This document shows, piece after piece, positions 36,500 through 47,520 of a stretch of 64,000 nt of DNA (its first letter is position 1; each line of letters opens with the position of its first letter). Source of the stretch: Elmis aenea (Eukaryota > Arthropoda > Insecta > Coleoptera > Elmidae). The notes below the pieces were generated by a model, which was given only the letters and a program-made list of their open reading frames with translations, was not told where the DNA came from and did no database searches. The stretch is taken from positions 59,031,415-59,095,414 of the forward strand of contig OX393578.1 in the NCBI GenBank assembly GCA_947652605.1, written 5' to 3'. Both the position numbers and the translations under genes were made by a program.

Positions 36500-37480
36500 A
36501 AAAGAAAAAACTAAGAAGAAAATGGCAGTAATCTAGATCCCTCAAGATAAAACAAAATTGAATAACTGCAGTCAACAACTAAAACGGAAAATTAAACAAA
36601 TCAAAAATGATTCCATAAATGTTTACCTAAAACAATTAACAAATGATAGTAGCACTGACTATTCTCTATAGAAAGCGACCAAATAACTAAAAAGACCAAT
36701 CCTGCAGATCCCGCCAATAAGACAGCAGGATGGAAAATGGGCCCGAAGTAGTAAAGAAAAAGCCAAAACATTCGCAGATCATTTAGAAAAAAACATTCCA
36801 ACCACATGGAGGAAACGAGGAAGCTTCTGATTGAGAAGAAAACCTACAAGAAAACAATGAAATCAGACTTACAACACCTAATGAAATAATTACTAAAATA
36901 AAAGGAAATATTAACCTGAAAAAAGCCCCTGGGTTTAATTTAATTCCTGGTGAAGTGCTAAGACATCTCACAAGGAAAGCCGCAGTAAAACTGACCACCC
37001 TAATATATGCTGCCTTTAGGGTCAAGTATGTACCTAGGCTGTGGAAAGTTGCAGAGGTGATTATGATCCCTAAATAAGGAAAACCTTCCCATGAAGTTCC
37101 ATCTTACAGGCCAATCTCATTATTGCCTGTTATATTGAAACTGTTCGAAAAGCTGTTGCTTAAAAGAATGAAACCAATAATAGAAGAAAAAAAAATCCCT
37201 CTCATCAATTTGGTTTTAAAAATAAACATTCAACTATTGACCAAGTACATAGAATTACGAATGTCATAGAAAAAGCCCTAGAAGAAAAAAAAGTTTGTTC
37301 TACCATCTTTCTATACGCAACGCAGGCTTTTGACAAAGTGTGGCATGATGGTTTAATTTAAACTATAAACTAAGATCGCTCCTCCCAAATTCTTCAGTCC
37401 TACATCTCAGAGAGACACTTTAGAATAAAGCAAGAATAATGTTATTTAGAACAAAGAAATTAAAGGAGTTCCACAAGGAT
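36500..37480 (+). pseudogene. Jockey-clade RT fragment (copy 2)
   Basis: This is the longer copy of the family at 30650. It begins in the linker before RT (RSLK..TKLNNC..QLKRKI, about 36530-36610) and continues with KAPGFNLIPGEVLRHL, IYAAFRVKYVPRLWKVAEVIM, SYRPISLLPVI, LFEKLLLKRMKPIIEE, FGF.NKHSTIDQVHRI, and a first catalytic block that reads FLYATQAFDKVWHDG, where FLDVxQAFDKVWH is expected. It stops after GVPQG (about 37470), just before the FADD region. Many stops are present. The Jockey element at 37587 starts about 100 bp further on. Confidence 0.87.
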
Positions 37481-37596
37481 TATTAGCGTTTAAATTTAAA
37501 AAAATTAAAATCGTAGCACTTTTTACCACATATTTGGCCAAAGAACTTCTGGTGTACCAAATAATTGCTTATATTTTGACTATCAATTAGATTTAA

Positions 37597-37630
37597 AGTA
37601 ATCGGTTGACTTCAATCGCGAGTGGACGTG
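37597..37630 (+). promoter_or_regulatory. Internal promoter: start site and downstream element
   Basis: If the base after the target duplication (37597, A of AGT) is +1, the motif GGACGTG at 37624-37630 begins exactly at +28. RGWCGTG at +28 is the known downstream promoter element of Drosophila Jockey- and F-type LINEs. The fit of position and sequence supports a complete 5' end. Confidence 0.7.
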
Positions 37631-37715
37631 TTTACAGAGTGATTGTTTACGCAATTGATTACAACGCGAATTATGTGTATCATTGACCGCGAGTGACGCC
37701 GTCACGCGTAGGAAA

Positions 37716-39141
37716 ATGACGACACCTACTCAAGTGGCACTATTTGCTGCATTGCCCCATCGGAATGCAGTGACGTCAGGGTCTGGGCCACTGGAACAAA
37801 CTCAAGCCTTGTTCCAGAAAAACCAGGCAAGGAGCCAAAATGAACAGGCATTGTATAATGCCTGGATACAGGAAAAATCTATAAGAGAAAATCTACAAGC
37901 TGCACTTGAAAAAATGCAGTTAAATGCGGAAAGCATGCGGAAACAGCTAAGTGATCTGAATAAAAAATTAATAGAACAAGAAATCTCTAAGAATCTCAAT
38001 CACGATAAACCATCTGTCTCAACACACTACGAGACAGATGAAGAAGAACTTGCTAAGGAAGTTGGCTGGATAACAGCCGATAGCAGAAAAAATAAAAACA
38101 AGAAAAGAAAAGCAAACTCGTCGCCGGACTCGTCCCCAGAGCAACAGAAGAGCAGTGAAAACTTACCAGTTAAAGAAACTGAGAAAAAAACACCAAAACC
38201 ACCGCCAATAATAGTAAGTAAAGTAGATGATTATAAAAATCTAAACACTTTATTGACTGCAAGCAACGTGGAATTTAAAGCTACAACTCTAAATAATGAT
38301 CAAATTAAAATTAATACAACTAATTCGGAAAGCTATAGGAGAGCAGTTGACAACCTCACAGATAAAAAAATCTCTTTTCATACATATGAAAACAAACAAA
38401 CAAGAGATATAAAAGTGATGGTAAGAGGTCTCCCACCAAGTATCTTACCTGGAGAAATAGAAGATGAACTAAAAAAAAAAATTTAAAATACATTCTGCAA
38501 TTAATATAATAAAAAAAGAACGTAAAGAATCTGAGAAAAAAGGGGTTTATAAACTTGTAAAAAAGCCACTCCCTCTGTTCATGCTTACCTTTGATCATAC
38601 CGAGGATATTAAGAAAATATACGAAATTAGAACCATCCAAAATGTAGTAGTTAAGATAGAACCAGTAAAAAGGCAAAACCTTGTACCACAATGTAAACGA
38701 TGTCAGCTGTATGGCCACACACAAGGATTTTGCGGACGAGAACCGAAATGCGTCAAATGCGCGAGAAAACACTTAACCAAAGAATGCAGTAAAACAAAAA
38801 ATGAAAAGCCTAAATGTGCGAATTGTGGACTAGAACAACCTGCGAATTACAGAGGATGCGAAGTAGCAAAAGAGTTTCAAAAACGCAGAGATAAAATCAC
38901 TCAAAATATAAACGAAAAGCAGATACCAGCTAAAAAGCAATCTGCAACCGTAAGCGAACAAAAATCATTTGCGCAATGTGTAACAGACGGACAGCAAAAT
39001 AAAACAGTAATAAACGAAGAAGCGACCAACCAGTTAATGCTGGGTCTGGCGGAGCGTATGGAGCGCGTTTTTGAAACTTTTGACAAAAGGTTAACAATGA
39101 TAGAAAGAATGTTGCCCACCGCATCAAAAACCACGCAATAA
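37716..39141 (+). pseudogene. Jockey ORF1 (Gag-like RNA-binding protein), one frameshift
   Basis: The first in-frame ATG is at 37716. ORF1 products of this clade coat the element RNA and guide it into the nucleus. Here residues about 40-90 are Gln/Glu/Leu-rich and likely coiled coil, a Lys-rich stretch KNKNKKRK follows near residue 130, and RGLPPSILPGEIEDEL (about 237-252) matches the domain before the zinc knuckles in insect Gag-like proteins. After a shift in an 11-base A-run (38471-38481) the second part carries three knuckle-like motifs: CKRCQLYGHTQGFC, CVKCARKHLTKEC and CANCGLEQPANYRGC (38692-38862). One A fewer would keep the frame continuous. The end is a natural stop at 39139-39141. 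Confidence 0.92.
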
Positions 39142-39179
39142 ACATAGCAAAAAATGTCATCGAACTACATAGATCGTAA

Positions 39180-39474
39180 ATGGACCGAAAGGATTTAATC
39201 ATAGTAACATGGAATTCCAACGGACATTAAAATAATACAGCGATTCCAAAATAAGGTACTCCGGGCAATTGTGGATGCCCCGTGGTACGTGAGGAATGTC
39301 GACCTCCACAGGGACCTGAGGATGCCAACAGTCGACGAAGAAATCCAAAACTTTGCCAACAAACATGAACAAAGGCTGCATGATCACATCAACACCGAAG
39401 CCCTGCAGCTCTTGGACAACCAACATCTAGTGAGAAGGCTTAAACGGACCAAGCCGTTTGAGTTAGCGAGTTAG
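39180..39474 (+). pseudogene. Jockey ORF2, start joined to C-terminus by deletion
   Basis: ATG at 39180 opens MDRKDLIIVTWNSNG, the start of an endonuclease domain (WNxNG is its first motif). The frame is then lost, and from about 39226 another frame reads IQRFQNKVLRAIVDAPWYVRN and ends LVRRLKRTKPFELAS, the normal C-terminus of Jockey ORF2. The same terminal region is present in the 19801-20884 copy (LQTYQNKVLRLAINAPWFVRN, split here for length: LQTYQNKVLRL, INAPWFVRN). Nearly all endonuclease and RT coding is missing. Confidence 0.88.
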
Positions 39475-39666
39475 TGTAAAGCAGAGCACTGTGCGGTTGT
39501 GTAAAGTGTCGTTCTTGAAAACAAGAATACAGAAGAAAAAAAGAAGACACCAACGGGTGGACTCTTAACTTAAGTAGAACTATCATAAAGACATATTGCT
39601 GGTTGGTTAAAGTAGCTAGGTGCAATAAAACAATACAGTTTAAAAAAAAAAATAATTTAGATTTAA

Positions 39667-41924
39667 GCAGAGTTTTGTGACTAAACAACACGAATTGAAA
39701 CATTTATTCGATAGGGTTCACACTGTTGTTGATCTTAATTATAAGCAAGGCACCAATTCTTTTATCAAAGCTATTTAAATATCCAAACGAAATTGCAATA
39801 AGCATCTGAACACTAACAGCGAACGTGTAAAAGCTGCTAAAATTTTAATTAATTTTAATAAAAGGCAAATAAATTAAATTAAGCTTTGAGGACCAACAAG
39901 AAACTCGAACATCCAAGATTAATTTTAATTATAAATAACGCTTCTGGTGTTACGATAAGGGGATATCGTTAAAATTATGATCTTATGCATTTCACGTTGC
40001 TGTAATAAATGTAATTTGGTAGTAAGTACTTGCAAATTGAAATTGCAGTTTAAATTATGATATATAACGTACAGAATTACACAATCATAGGCCGTCTTGT
40101 GGATATTAGGGAAATCATCATCTCTTTGGTACACAAGATAAGAGCTAATATTGTTTATAATGCGTTTCTACGTGTTATTCACCTTTTTAATTATTTAAAA
40201 GCATTCCAAACTTGATTTTAAATTAAAATAATATGGTTTAGTAGGATATTGATTTTAAGCAATGCCATAAATACACCTCAAAATACTTTTGCTTTTTACA
40301 TCGATATATCCGATCAGTGCTGTAAGAATGTCTTCATTAGTAAGTTATAGGATGGTGTTAGGGTCTAAGCGTGGCACAGAATACAAATCAAGCATTATAT
40401 CTTAAATACAGGGCAATAATTGTTCATCAAATCCTTTTCATAAGTAGGACTATAATAATTTGGTGACTATACGTTCATTACTAAGTTGTCCGCATACTAA
40501 TTAACTTAAAACAAATTGGTTTTAGTGATAACACGACTTTACCAAACGGTACCTCAAATTATATTAATTTGCTCCAAATTAAAAAGAATTAATTATTCGA
40601 AAAACGTAACTCATCATGTTACTTAATGTTAAAATGTTTAGGCCATTCGTTAATTACTAATATTTGGTTGAAAGCTTTTGTTTAGATGTCCTTAAAGCAA
40701 GATTGAACTCTTTCATAAAAAAAAAATCAATAATTCCATAAAATACATCTTATTACTTCACATGATTTATACCTACTCAAAATAGTATACATATTTGATT
40801 GATCCAATCACAAAGCAAGTTGTTTTTTGCTGTGTGCCGTTCTGTAGCTATAATTCCTGTGTAAGATTAATGAATACTGCTTCTGTGAGCTTAAAGTACT
40901 GCCAATTTTAGCTTTGTGGTTTCTGCAAGTTTCTCATTATATCTTAGTTAGAATATGAATTTGTGTTGAACAATTTTGTGAAAGAAATGATTAACTTCGA
41001 GTCGTGGTTTAGTTTAGTTTGAGAGTATGCGAAACTTTTTCCCTGTGACGCTGTTAACACTTTTCTAACTAATTAAAATGTAGAGTTGTAATTGCATACA
41101 CGGTTCTTAAATCATTATGCAGAATACTAGATGAAAATTGTTCTGAAGTAATTAGTAATTCAAATCCAACCAAAGCTATTTGATATAAGTTTACCTAATT
41201 ACAATCACTTACCTACTTTTATTAAAAGTAGAAATGTCAGACCAGTATGAAGGCTATGAACTGTTCATCAGTAACCATCTTATTTACACATCTATATAAA
41301 TAAAAGTAATAGCTTGTTTTGATAGACAAATTAAATGTTTACTGACTTGGAGACGCGAGTCTTACTAGTAGTCGTGCGTCATTACAGAAGATATTTAAAT
41401 AAAGTGATTTCTAGGTTTATTGTTTCTACAGTTTGCTTTTTGTCAAATATAATATAACAAGATCAACGTGATTTGATATTATACAAGAATTGACAAAGGA
41501 ATTTAAAAAACTGGCTTAGGACATTTGATTAAACCAAATTAATGTGCCTTGGGAAATACGCGACTGGCTTAAACATCGAAATATTATTAAAAATATTTAA
41601 TAAATCGAGCCATCTTGAATAATCTCTAATATTTCTTGCTTACGCGATGTGGCAAATTAAACATAACCTTTTTGAGTATCCATAAAAGGTTTCTTTCGCA
41701 CATTTTCACAATTTTTGAACATAAAATCACTGTTTGATAACAAATAGACCATACTGATTACCTTTTAGAATTTGCTTTAAAAGATTACAAAAAAAAAAAA
41801 CACCTATACAATAACCAATAACCAAAAACAATGTAAGAAGAATTAAATTCATTTTATCACTAAACATAAACAATAGTTGTTTAATTCTTTTGTCTGCTAT
41901 ATGTAATTATACCACTATTTATAT
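39667..41924. other. Long AT-rich stretch, no gene seen
   Basis: About 2.2 kb without recognisable coding, paired repeats or RNA gene. Confidence 0.55.
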
Positions 41925-42415
41925 AAAAAAGGAAGCAAAAGTAAATGTGAAAATTATAGAGCTATTTGTCTAGGATCAACATTATGTAAAATGTACACCA
42001 AAATATTAGAGGGAAAACTAAGAAATGAAGTGGAAAAGAAAACGCAAGCAGAACAGGCAGCCTTCATAAAAAGTAGTAGGAAAGACTAAAAGAGAAAAGT
42101 GTAAAAATACAGACATACAGAAAACCCTAAAGCAAAAACCAATGTGTTAAAGAAAAACAGCTAAAATGGTATGGGCACGTACAGAGATGCCGCCTAAAGC
42201 ATTGACGAAAAAAATAACGGAGTCAAGGAGGCGGACAGGTAGACCAACAACCAATATGAAAAAAAAGAATTGAACGACTAGCCCGCGAACGAGGGAGAAC
42301 AGTTATATAGATGAGGGCGATGACGGCACTCAGGAAGGAATAAAAAGGATGGGTGGAGAATCCTGTAAAGCCAACGCCGTAAGGAAAAAAGAAGATAGAA
42401 AAAGAAGAAGAATAT
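41925..42415 (+). pseudogene. LINE fragment, internally deleted
   Basis: The left half reads YKKGSKSKCENYRAICLGST and CKMYTKILEGKLRNEVEKK, the RT block 1 region (KKGxxxxCxNYRxI). It jumps at about 42085-42150 to the C-terminal end, KEKQLKWYGHVQRC, then RRTGRPTTN-like and RIERLARERGRTV in shifted frames. The catalytic core is gone. The end is a GAA-rich tail near 42385-42412. Confidence 0.78.
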
Positions 42416-42821
42416 GTCTCTCAGCACGTCTGTGTGTTTGTTGGCCAATTTGAAACAAATAACAAGATCCAGGGTGATAACACTTAAGCAAACATCTCAC
42501 AACTTTATTGTACAGTAAGACGTTACCACAGAAACAAACCAAAACATTTTCAAGCCTAACCATTTGGCCTTTTTTTAGTTTGCATTTTGTTTTGTTGAAT
42601 TATAACATAACAGGTGTGGGTGCATCTGTCTTGTCGTCGTCCTAAATATGTTTATACTCAGACTAAAATCTTTTGACGTACACTCCAACACATATTCGCG
42701 ATCTCTTTCGCATGCTTGCTTAGATCGCCGTGACCATCCGAGCCAACTAGGTACATGCCCAGAGCTAACAGGAGACAGCAGTCTCGCTTTGATAAGTGCC
42801 GCCATTTTGTTGTTATCGCAA
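42416..42821. other. Spacer, nothing recognised
   Basis: Somewhat GC-richer around 42690-42810. No domain was recognised in the open frames there. Confidence 0.4.
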
Positions 42822-43242
42822 TGTTCACGTCGTTATGACGTATGTTTGGGCTTTGTTAACTTTTGCACTTTTCGAATTTTCTGAATTATATTTGACTTAA
42901 GTGATTTATGTTTGATAAGAGTTGATTGGATTTTCATTAAAAAAAATATAAATAGTTGATTTTTGTAAACAATTTGTAGTATATAAGAAAAAATTACAAG
43001 GATCTCAGTTTTCGTGCAATTTTTTGTATGTTTAATTAAAGTGAACATTTCAGAGTTTAAATAAACAATATTTTTTCTAAATTTCTGTTTTTTTATTTAC
43101 ATAGAAAGTATTTCACATAAACCATACAAAAAACTAGTATTTGCAGTAAAGTTTATTTAGATAGAGCTCTTTTATAATTGCACGTCGTTTTGACGTATGA
43201 TTGGGTTTTATAGCCTCAAAAATATGATTGGGCTTCTAGGGT
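42822..43242. mobile_element. Possible piggyBac-like end with repeated palindrome
   Basis: Two direct copies of CACGTCGTTWTGACGTATG lie at 42827-42845 and 43182-43200. Each contains an inverted repeat ACGTC/GACGT. The second leads to GGGCTTCTAGGG immediately followed by TTAA (43239-43242), like a piggyBac right end (CCCTAGAA on the other strand). No matching left end was found. Tentative. Confidence 0.3.
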
Positions 43243-44569
43243 TAAGTAGATTCGACATGGTTCAACGCAAAAGAGTGTAACATAAAAATGAATCTTAATT
43301 AAGCTCTTTAAGTGCATTTACAGGTTGCCACTGCACTTAGAGACTCCCTCCTTTGAAATTAAAACGAATTACGCGAAATGAAAAGGACGGCTTTGTTATT
43401 CGTGTTGTAGTTTAATTCCAGGAAAAAGTGGCTGGAACTTTTATTTTAACAATTAAGTAGCTTTGTGAAAGATATTGCACAATAATACCGCGTAGCTATA
43501 AATCGTATAGCGATTCCTTGTGCTTCAGAGAATTTCAAAGGAATCAAGAAAACTGACGTGGATGCTGGGCGAGTGATATGAAAACGTACAACAAAGTTAC
43601 ATACCGTTAAACATCGTATAAAAGCGAATAGTTCTCATGTCAATATTGTGACGTTTAGGATGCATCAGGTTAGCGTTCTGTTGTACATGGAAATGTTGAT
43701 ATTTTCTGAAGCATCAAGAAACATTTTAGTCCATATAATAATGCAAGACTATTCTCTATTATACATCAATCCATTAGGTATAATTTTAATACAATACAAA
43801 CAGTTTGAGGTAATAATTGATTTATTGTTACTGTTTAAACAATTAATTTCTGGGCCTAAATGAATCTGATTGTGTAATTTTCTTTGGAATTGCTAACGAA
43901 CAAGAGAATTAGTAATTTCTGAAGTACCTAATGCAGAATAGAAATGGATTAATCAATACCATTAACTACTATTGTCTATTTTAGAGGAGTACGCGAGTAA
44001 TTGAACTAGATTATAACACAATAACTTTAAATACCAGGATTAATTTTACTTTAAACGCGAAATAAGTTAGCCAAACTAATACACTTTTAAATCTTATTCC
44101 AAAGTAATTTTCGAGACGCTTTTCATTGCCAATAAACGATGTTTGAATACATAAAAAATATTCCTCGTTTGGTTTGTGAAATTCGTTTTTATTTTGAATA
44201 ATCCAAGGTAGACGGTATCGGCGAACAATTTAAAATCTTAGGTCGTCTTCGTTATCTTTTGTATTTTACATAACAAACATGTCTAGTCGAATAAATTTGA
44301 ACCTGTGAAGTTTATTGAACGTTGATTGCCCCTTTCTGCGAAGAAGTTACAGTTTGAGAGGACACAGTGGTGAATTTAGTACTTCAGAAAATTTAATAAA
44401 CTGACCGTAACTTTCTACTGCTTGAATTTGAAGCTAAAAGTTAAGTTTAGTAGCTGTAAGGAATAAATTAGAATATTTTCGAATACAAAGCAAACAGTAT
44501 AATAAAAAAATGAGAGTAAAATTATTATACGAGAGAAATGATAATATGTAAATATGTGATGTGTAAATA
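43243..44569. other. AT-rich stretch, no gene seen
   Basis: An open frame at 43648-43863 has no recognised domain. Confidence 0.5.
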
Positions 44570-45080
44570 CAGGGTGCGCTATTAGTGCGATAAAGTCCAT
44601 TATTGCCCTTAATGTCAACTTAATAAAAAAAAAGTTTTTAATGAAACTTATAGTATTTCTACACGTGCATGTTTTAAAATTAGTTTCAAGTATACAGGGG
44701 GTTTCATAAAAGTGGGGCGTCACTAAAGGTATTTTTTTTAAATTGAACACCCAGTATATTTTTGCATAATCGAATTCAGCAAGAAAATCTCCATATGACA
44801 GTATTTTGTTTTTTTCATTTTTTTGCGACGTTGCCAATTTATCTTAAAAAATCTTTGAATTTCCAGAAAAACAGGGTACAATACTTGTCAAGAGCACAAC
44901 GTTATGAATAATAATTGGCAAATGATATTTTGCACATACAAAGTCAAAAGGTGTAGTCATAGTCTAAATACATCAAAATTAATTTATATTATACAGGGGG
45001 TTTCTTATAGATGTGCCAACTTCCCAATTTTCAAACATCAATAACTTTATTTTTTCAAATGAAACACCCTGTATATTATT
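44570..45080. repeat. Cluster of ACAGGG-type terminal repeats
   Basis: Several starts and ends of the ACAGGG family lie close together: ACAGGGTGCGCTATTAG at 44571 (no partner seen), a mini-pair at about 44693-44757 (ACAGGGGGTTTCATAAAAG to AACACCCAGTA), and another at about 44994-45075 (ACAGGGGGTTTCTTATAG to GAAACACCCTGTATA). The pairs enclose only 60-80 bp, so these are tiny hairpin-like elements. Confidence 0.6.
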
Positions 45081-45346
45081 ACGTCATTTTGTTGCATTTT
45101 TGTTTTTCTTTAACTTTTCTTAATACTTACCTATACCTAAAATGAATATTTTCTGAGATATTTACATTTTACTTATTCTTATAAGCGTTGTGTAGGAATT
45201 TCCTAGTTTTCTCGGAGTAGGCCCCGACTTTGACAATAGAAACAATAATTTCTGTAGTAACAAATGTCAGAGTTAATTGCTGTCAATTGTTAAAACATAA
45301 ATAAATGAGTATAACATATGCAATATGAATTTTCCAAAAAAGAATT

Positions 45347-45546
45347 NNNNNNNNNNNNNNNNNNNNNNNNNNNNNNNNNNNNNNNNNNNNNNNNNNNNNN
45401 NNNNNNNNNNNNNNNNNNNNNNNNNNNNNNNNNNNNNNNNNNNNNNNNNNNNNNNNNNNNNNNNNNNNNNNNNNNNNNNNNNNNNNNNNNNNNNNNNNNN
45501 NNNNNNNNNNNNNNNNNNNNNNNNNNNNNNNNNNNNNNNNNNNNNN
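45347..45546. other. Assembly gap, 200 N
   Basis: Exactly 200 unknown bases, a usual fixed placeholder length. The true distance is unknown, and the two sides may not be adjacent. Confidence 0.99.
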
Positions 45547-45983
45547 AATACATAACCAGCACCAGTTTTTTAACCGTTATGTCAATAACCGAAATTCATT
45601 GACCGGGTAGCCACTTACAGATTTTTTTTAATCAAGTAAAGCTGTAAGTTTTGTATATCTTTGTTAATAGAATGACTGATTGGTCAAATCATTCAGTTTT
45701 AATTACAAATTTTAAAACCTGTAACAGCCACGAAACATTTTATTTACTTTTGAATGAGGCAATAAACAAACCAGCTATGCATATTTAAAAAGGTTCAAAA
45801 CGACCATCTAGCTCAACACCCTATTGTAAAAATGTTTTGTTAAACATTTGTGTTGTTACAAATTACTTTCGATTTTAACCAATTGCAAAAGAATACTTTT
45901 CTCCTAATTTTCTGTACAATTAGATGTAGAAGATGTTTATACAGTTGTAACAGAACCTCCAAATCAGTAATTTATAATAGTAT
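45547..45983. other. Spacer, nothing recognised
   Basis: No gene or paired repeats seen. Confidence 0.45.
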
Positions 45984-46108
45984 ATTACATAACAAGAGTT
46001 GTAAGAAGCATATTACGCTCGAGTGGAAGAGTTGCGTACGGAGCCGCGTAGCGGTGAGTGAGTATTTCCACGAGTGGATAATTGCTTTACAACTCGTGTT
46101 ATGTAGCT
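45984..46108. mobile_element. Short foldback MITE
   Basis: TACATAACAAGAGTTGTAA at the left and TTACAACTCGTGTTATGTA at the right form an inverted pair around about 90 bp, which also pairs internally (CTCGAGTGG with CCACGAG). The superfamily is unknown. Confidence 0.6.
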
Positions 46109-47135
46109 AACTTTTTCTACGATCACATAATACCTACGATTTTAACGTTTTTTTTTAAAGCTAATATACACATGTTATTACGTTGGGTACCCGAATACCC
46201 GGTTGCGGACATAAGGGTTAAGATACCGATAAAAATATTTTTAAGCTCTTCAAAATTTACCCATTCATTTTTAGTAGCAATGATTGATTTGTTAAGGCCA
46301 CTTCTAATACCTTATGAAACTTTGCCCCTACCACATTTATTGTTCAACGAGTATTAGTTTTAATCAAAGATTAAACGTCACTAACTAATAAGACAACAGT
46401 ATTTAGCGCAACGAAGGTTTGTATAACAACATTCTTATTGCAATCTATTCGTTGTCTGAATAAATAATTAAGACTTTGAAGTTTTTCTCGCTTTTGTTTG
46501 TTTGTCGCTAAAATACTAAGTGAAAATGGGGCTCTTCCGTATACAAAATACTAGTTGATATGCTTGTCATACAACGGTATCAAAAGTTAACCCGACGCAC
46601 CGAACTACGATGAACATGTATGAGAAAATTCTATTCGTTCAATACTTGTAAGTATGCACGATTCGTTCTGCCCCTGCAAGTGTGCAGGCGTGCACGGTTT
46701 TGCTAATATTTCTACCGCTTATATACGTATCAAACTGTGTATCATACTATTTTTAGTAGATATAGGATGTGCGATGCAACAAAAATAACTTGGGGAAAAC
46801 TTTAGATGTAAAAGGATGCATAGATTGGCCAAAAGAAAAAATCCTGACCTGCTAATAATTGAAATATTTACGTAATTTATTTTTTAATTTCTATAAACTT
46901 TATTAAATTAATCACTTGGCATTGTTTTAATGAAACTTTTATAAAATTTATACGATTCATCTCTTTATCAGTAGCAAATTTTATTAATTAATTACACATT
47001 CATTGGTTATAGATAAACAGAGAAGATAGTTCTGACGAAGCTAATAAAGTTTTCTAACTGGCTTTTAGTACTTCAAGGAGAGATCCTTAGACAAAAAAAA
47101 AACGATTTTGAAATAAACTCACCGATAACTTATAA
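46109..47135. other. AT-rich stretch, no gene seen
   Basis: No coding similarity or paired repeats recognised. Confidence 0.5.
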
Positions 47136-47300
47136 TTAACCTTTAAGTAGTCGCACGGCGCCGCAGAGGCGCCAAGCGTGTTTTAAATCGTTGTTACATT
47201 TTTAATTATTTTTTGTCACTAATATCTGTTTATGTATTCCTCAATTGTACTTTTAGGAATACGAATTATATAGTATTATTCATATTTCTCTATTTTACAG

Positions 47301-47461
47301 TCCGTAAAATGCAAGTATGTGCTACTCGGCATGAACGCTGTCATTTATGCCCTAGGGCTAAAAATCGACATTCGCAACAAATTTGTTCGCAATGCCATAA
47401 GAATATTTGTTCAGAGCATACAATAAAATTGTGCAGTGAATGCTTTGCATCCAATGTTTGA
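47301..47461 (+). pseudogene. piggyBac transposase, C-terminal Cys-rich domain only
   Basis: Reads RCHLCPRAKNRHSQQICSQC and ends HKNICSEHTIKLCSECF then ASNV and a stop. The C..C...C..C...C..H...C..C arrangement is the Cys-rich finger at the C-terminus of piggyBac transposases, which binds DNA near the element ends and aids targeting. The catalytic DDD domain is absent, so no transposition activity is expected. An AG preceded by a pyrimidine-rich run (47291-47300) could be a former splice acceptor. The reading frame is open upstream to 47213, but without recognisable similarity. Confidence 0.88.
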
Positions 47462-47520
47462 TTCGTATAAAAAAGAAATTATTTTATGTTTTTACAGTTA
47501 TGTTTTATATACAGATATAT

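Larger units (their letters stand above)
37587..39666 (+). mobile_element. Jockey-clade element with both ends, ORF2 deleted
   Basis: A 10-bp direct repeat TTAGATTTAA flanks the element (37587-37596 and 39657-39666), giving a body of 37597-39656. It contains a 5' leader with a downstream promoter motif, ORF1 (Gag, 37716-39141), a start of ORF2 (39180) joined to the last ~80 codons of ORF2, a 3' UTR with AATAAA (39624-39629) and an A-rich tail (39642-39652). Endonuclease and reverse transcriptase are missing. So the copy must have been mobilised in trans or was deleted after insertion. Confidence 0.88.

Noticed and set aside
42575..42884. Overlapping open frames on both strands as a gene
   Set aside because: No domain, no convincing splice sites, and composition like the flanks; overlap on both strands suggests chance.
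42822..43242. Complete piggyBac element
   Set aside because: Only a possible right end (CTAGGG-TTAA) and a repeated palindrome are visible; no left end or transposase, so it is kept as a weak feature only.
44415..44837. 140-codon minus-strand open frame
   Set aside because: It spans several ACAGGG terminal repeats and has hydrophobic low-complexity text from AT-rich DNA.
45290..45602. Open frames across the N gap
   Set aside because: They exist only because N codons are not stops.
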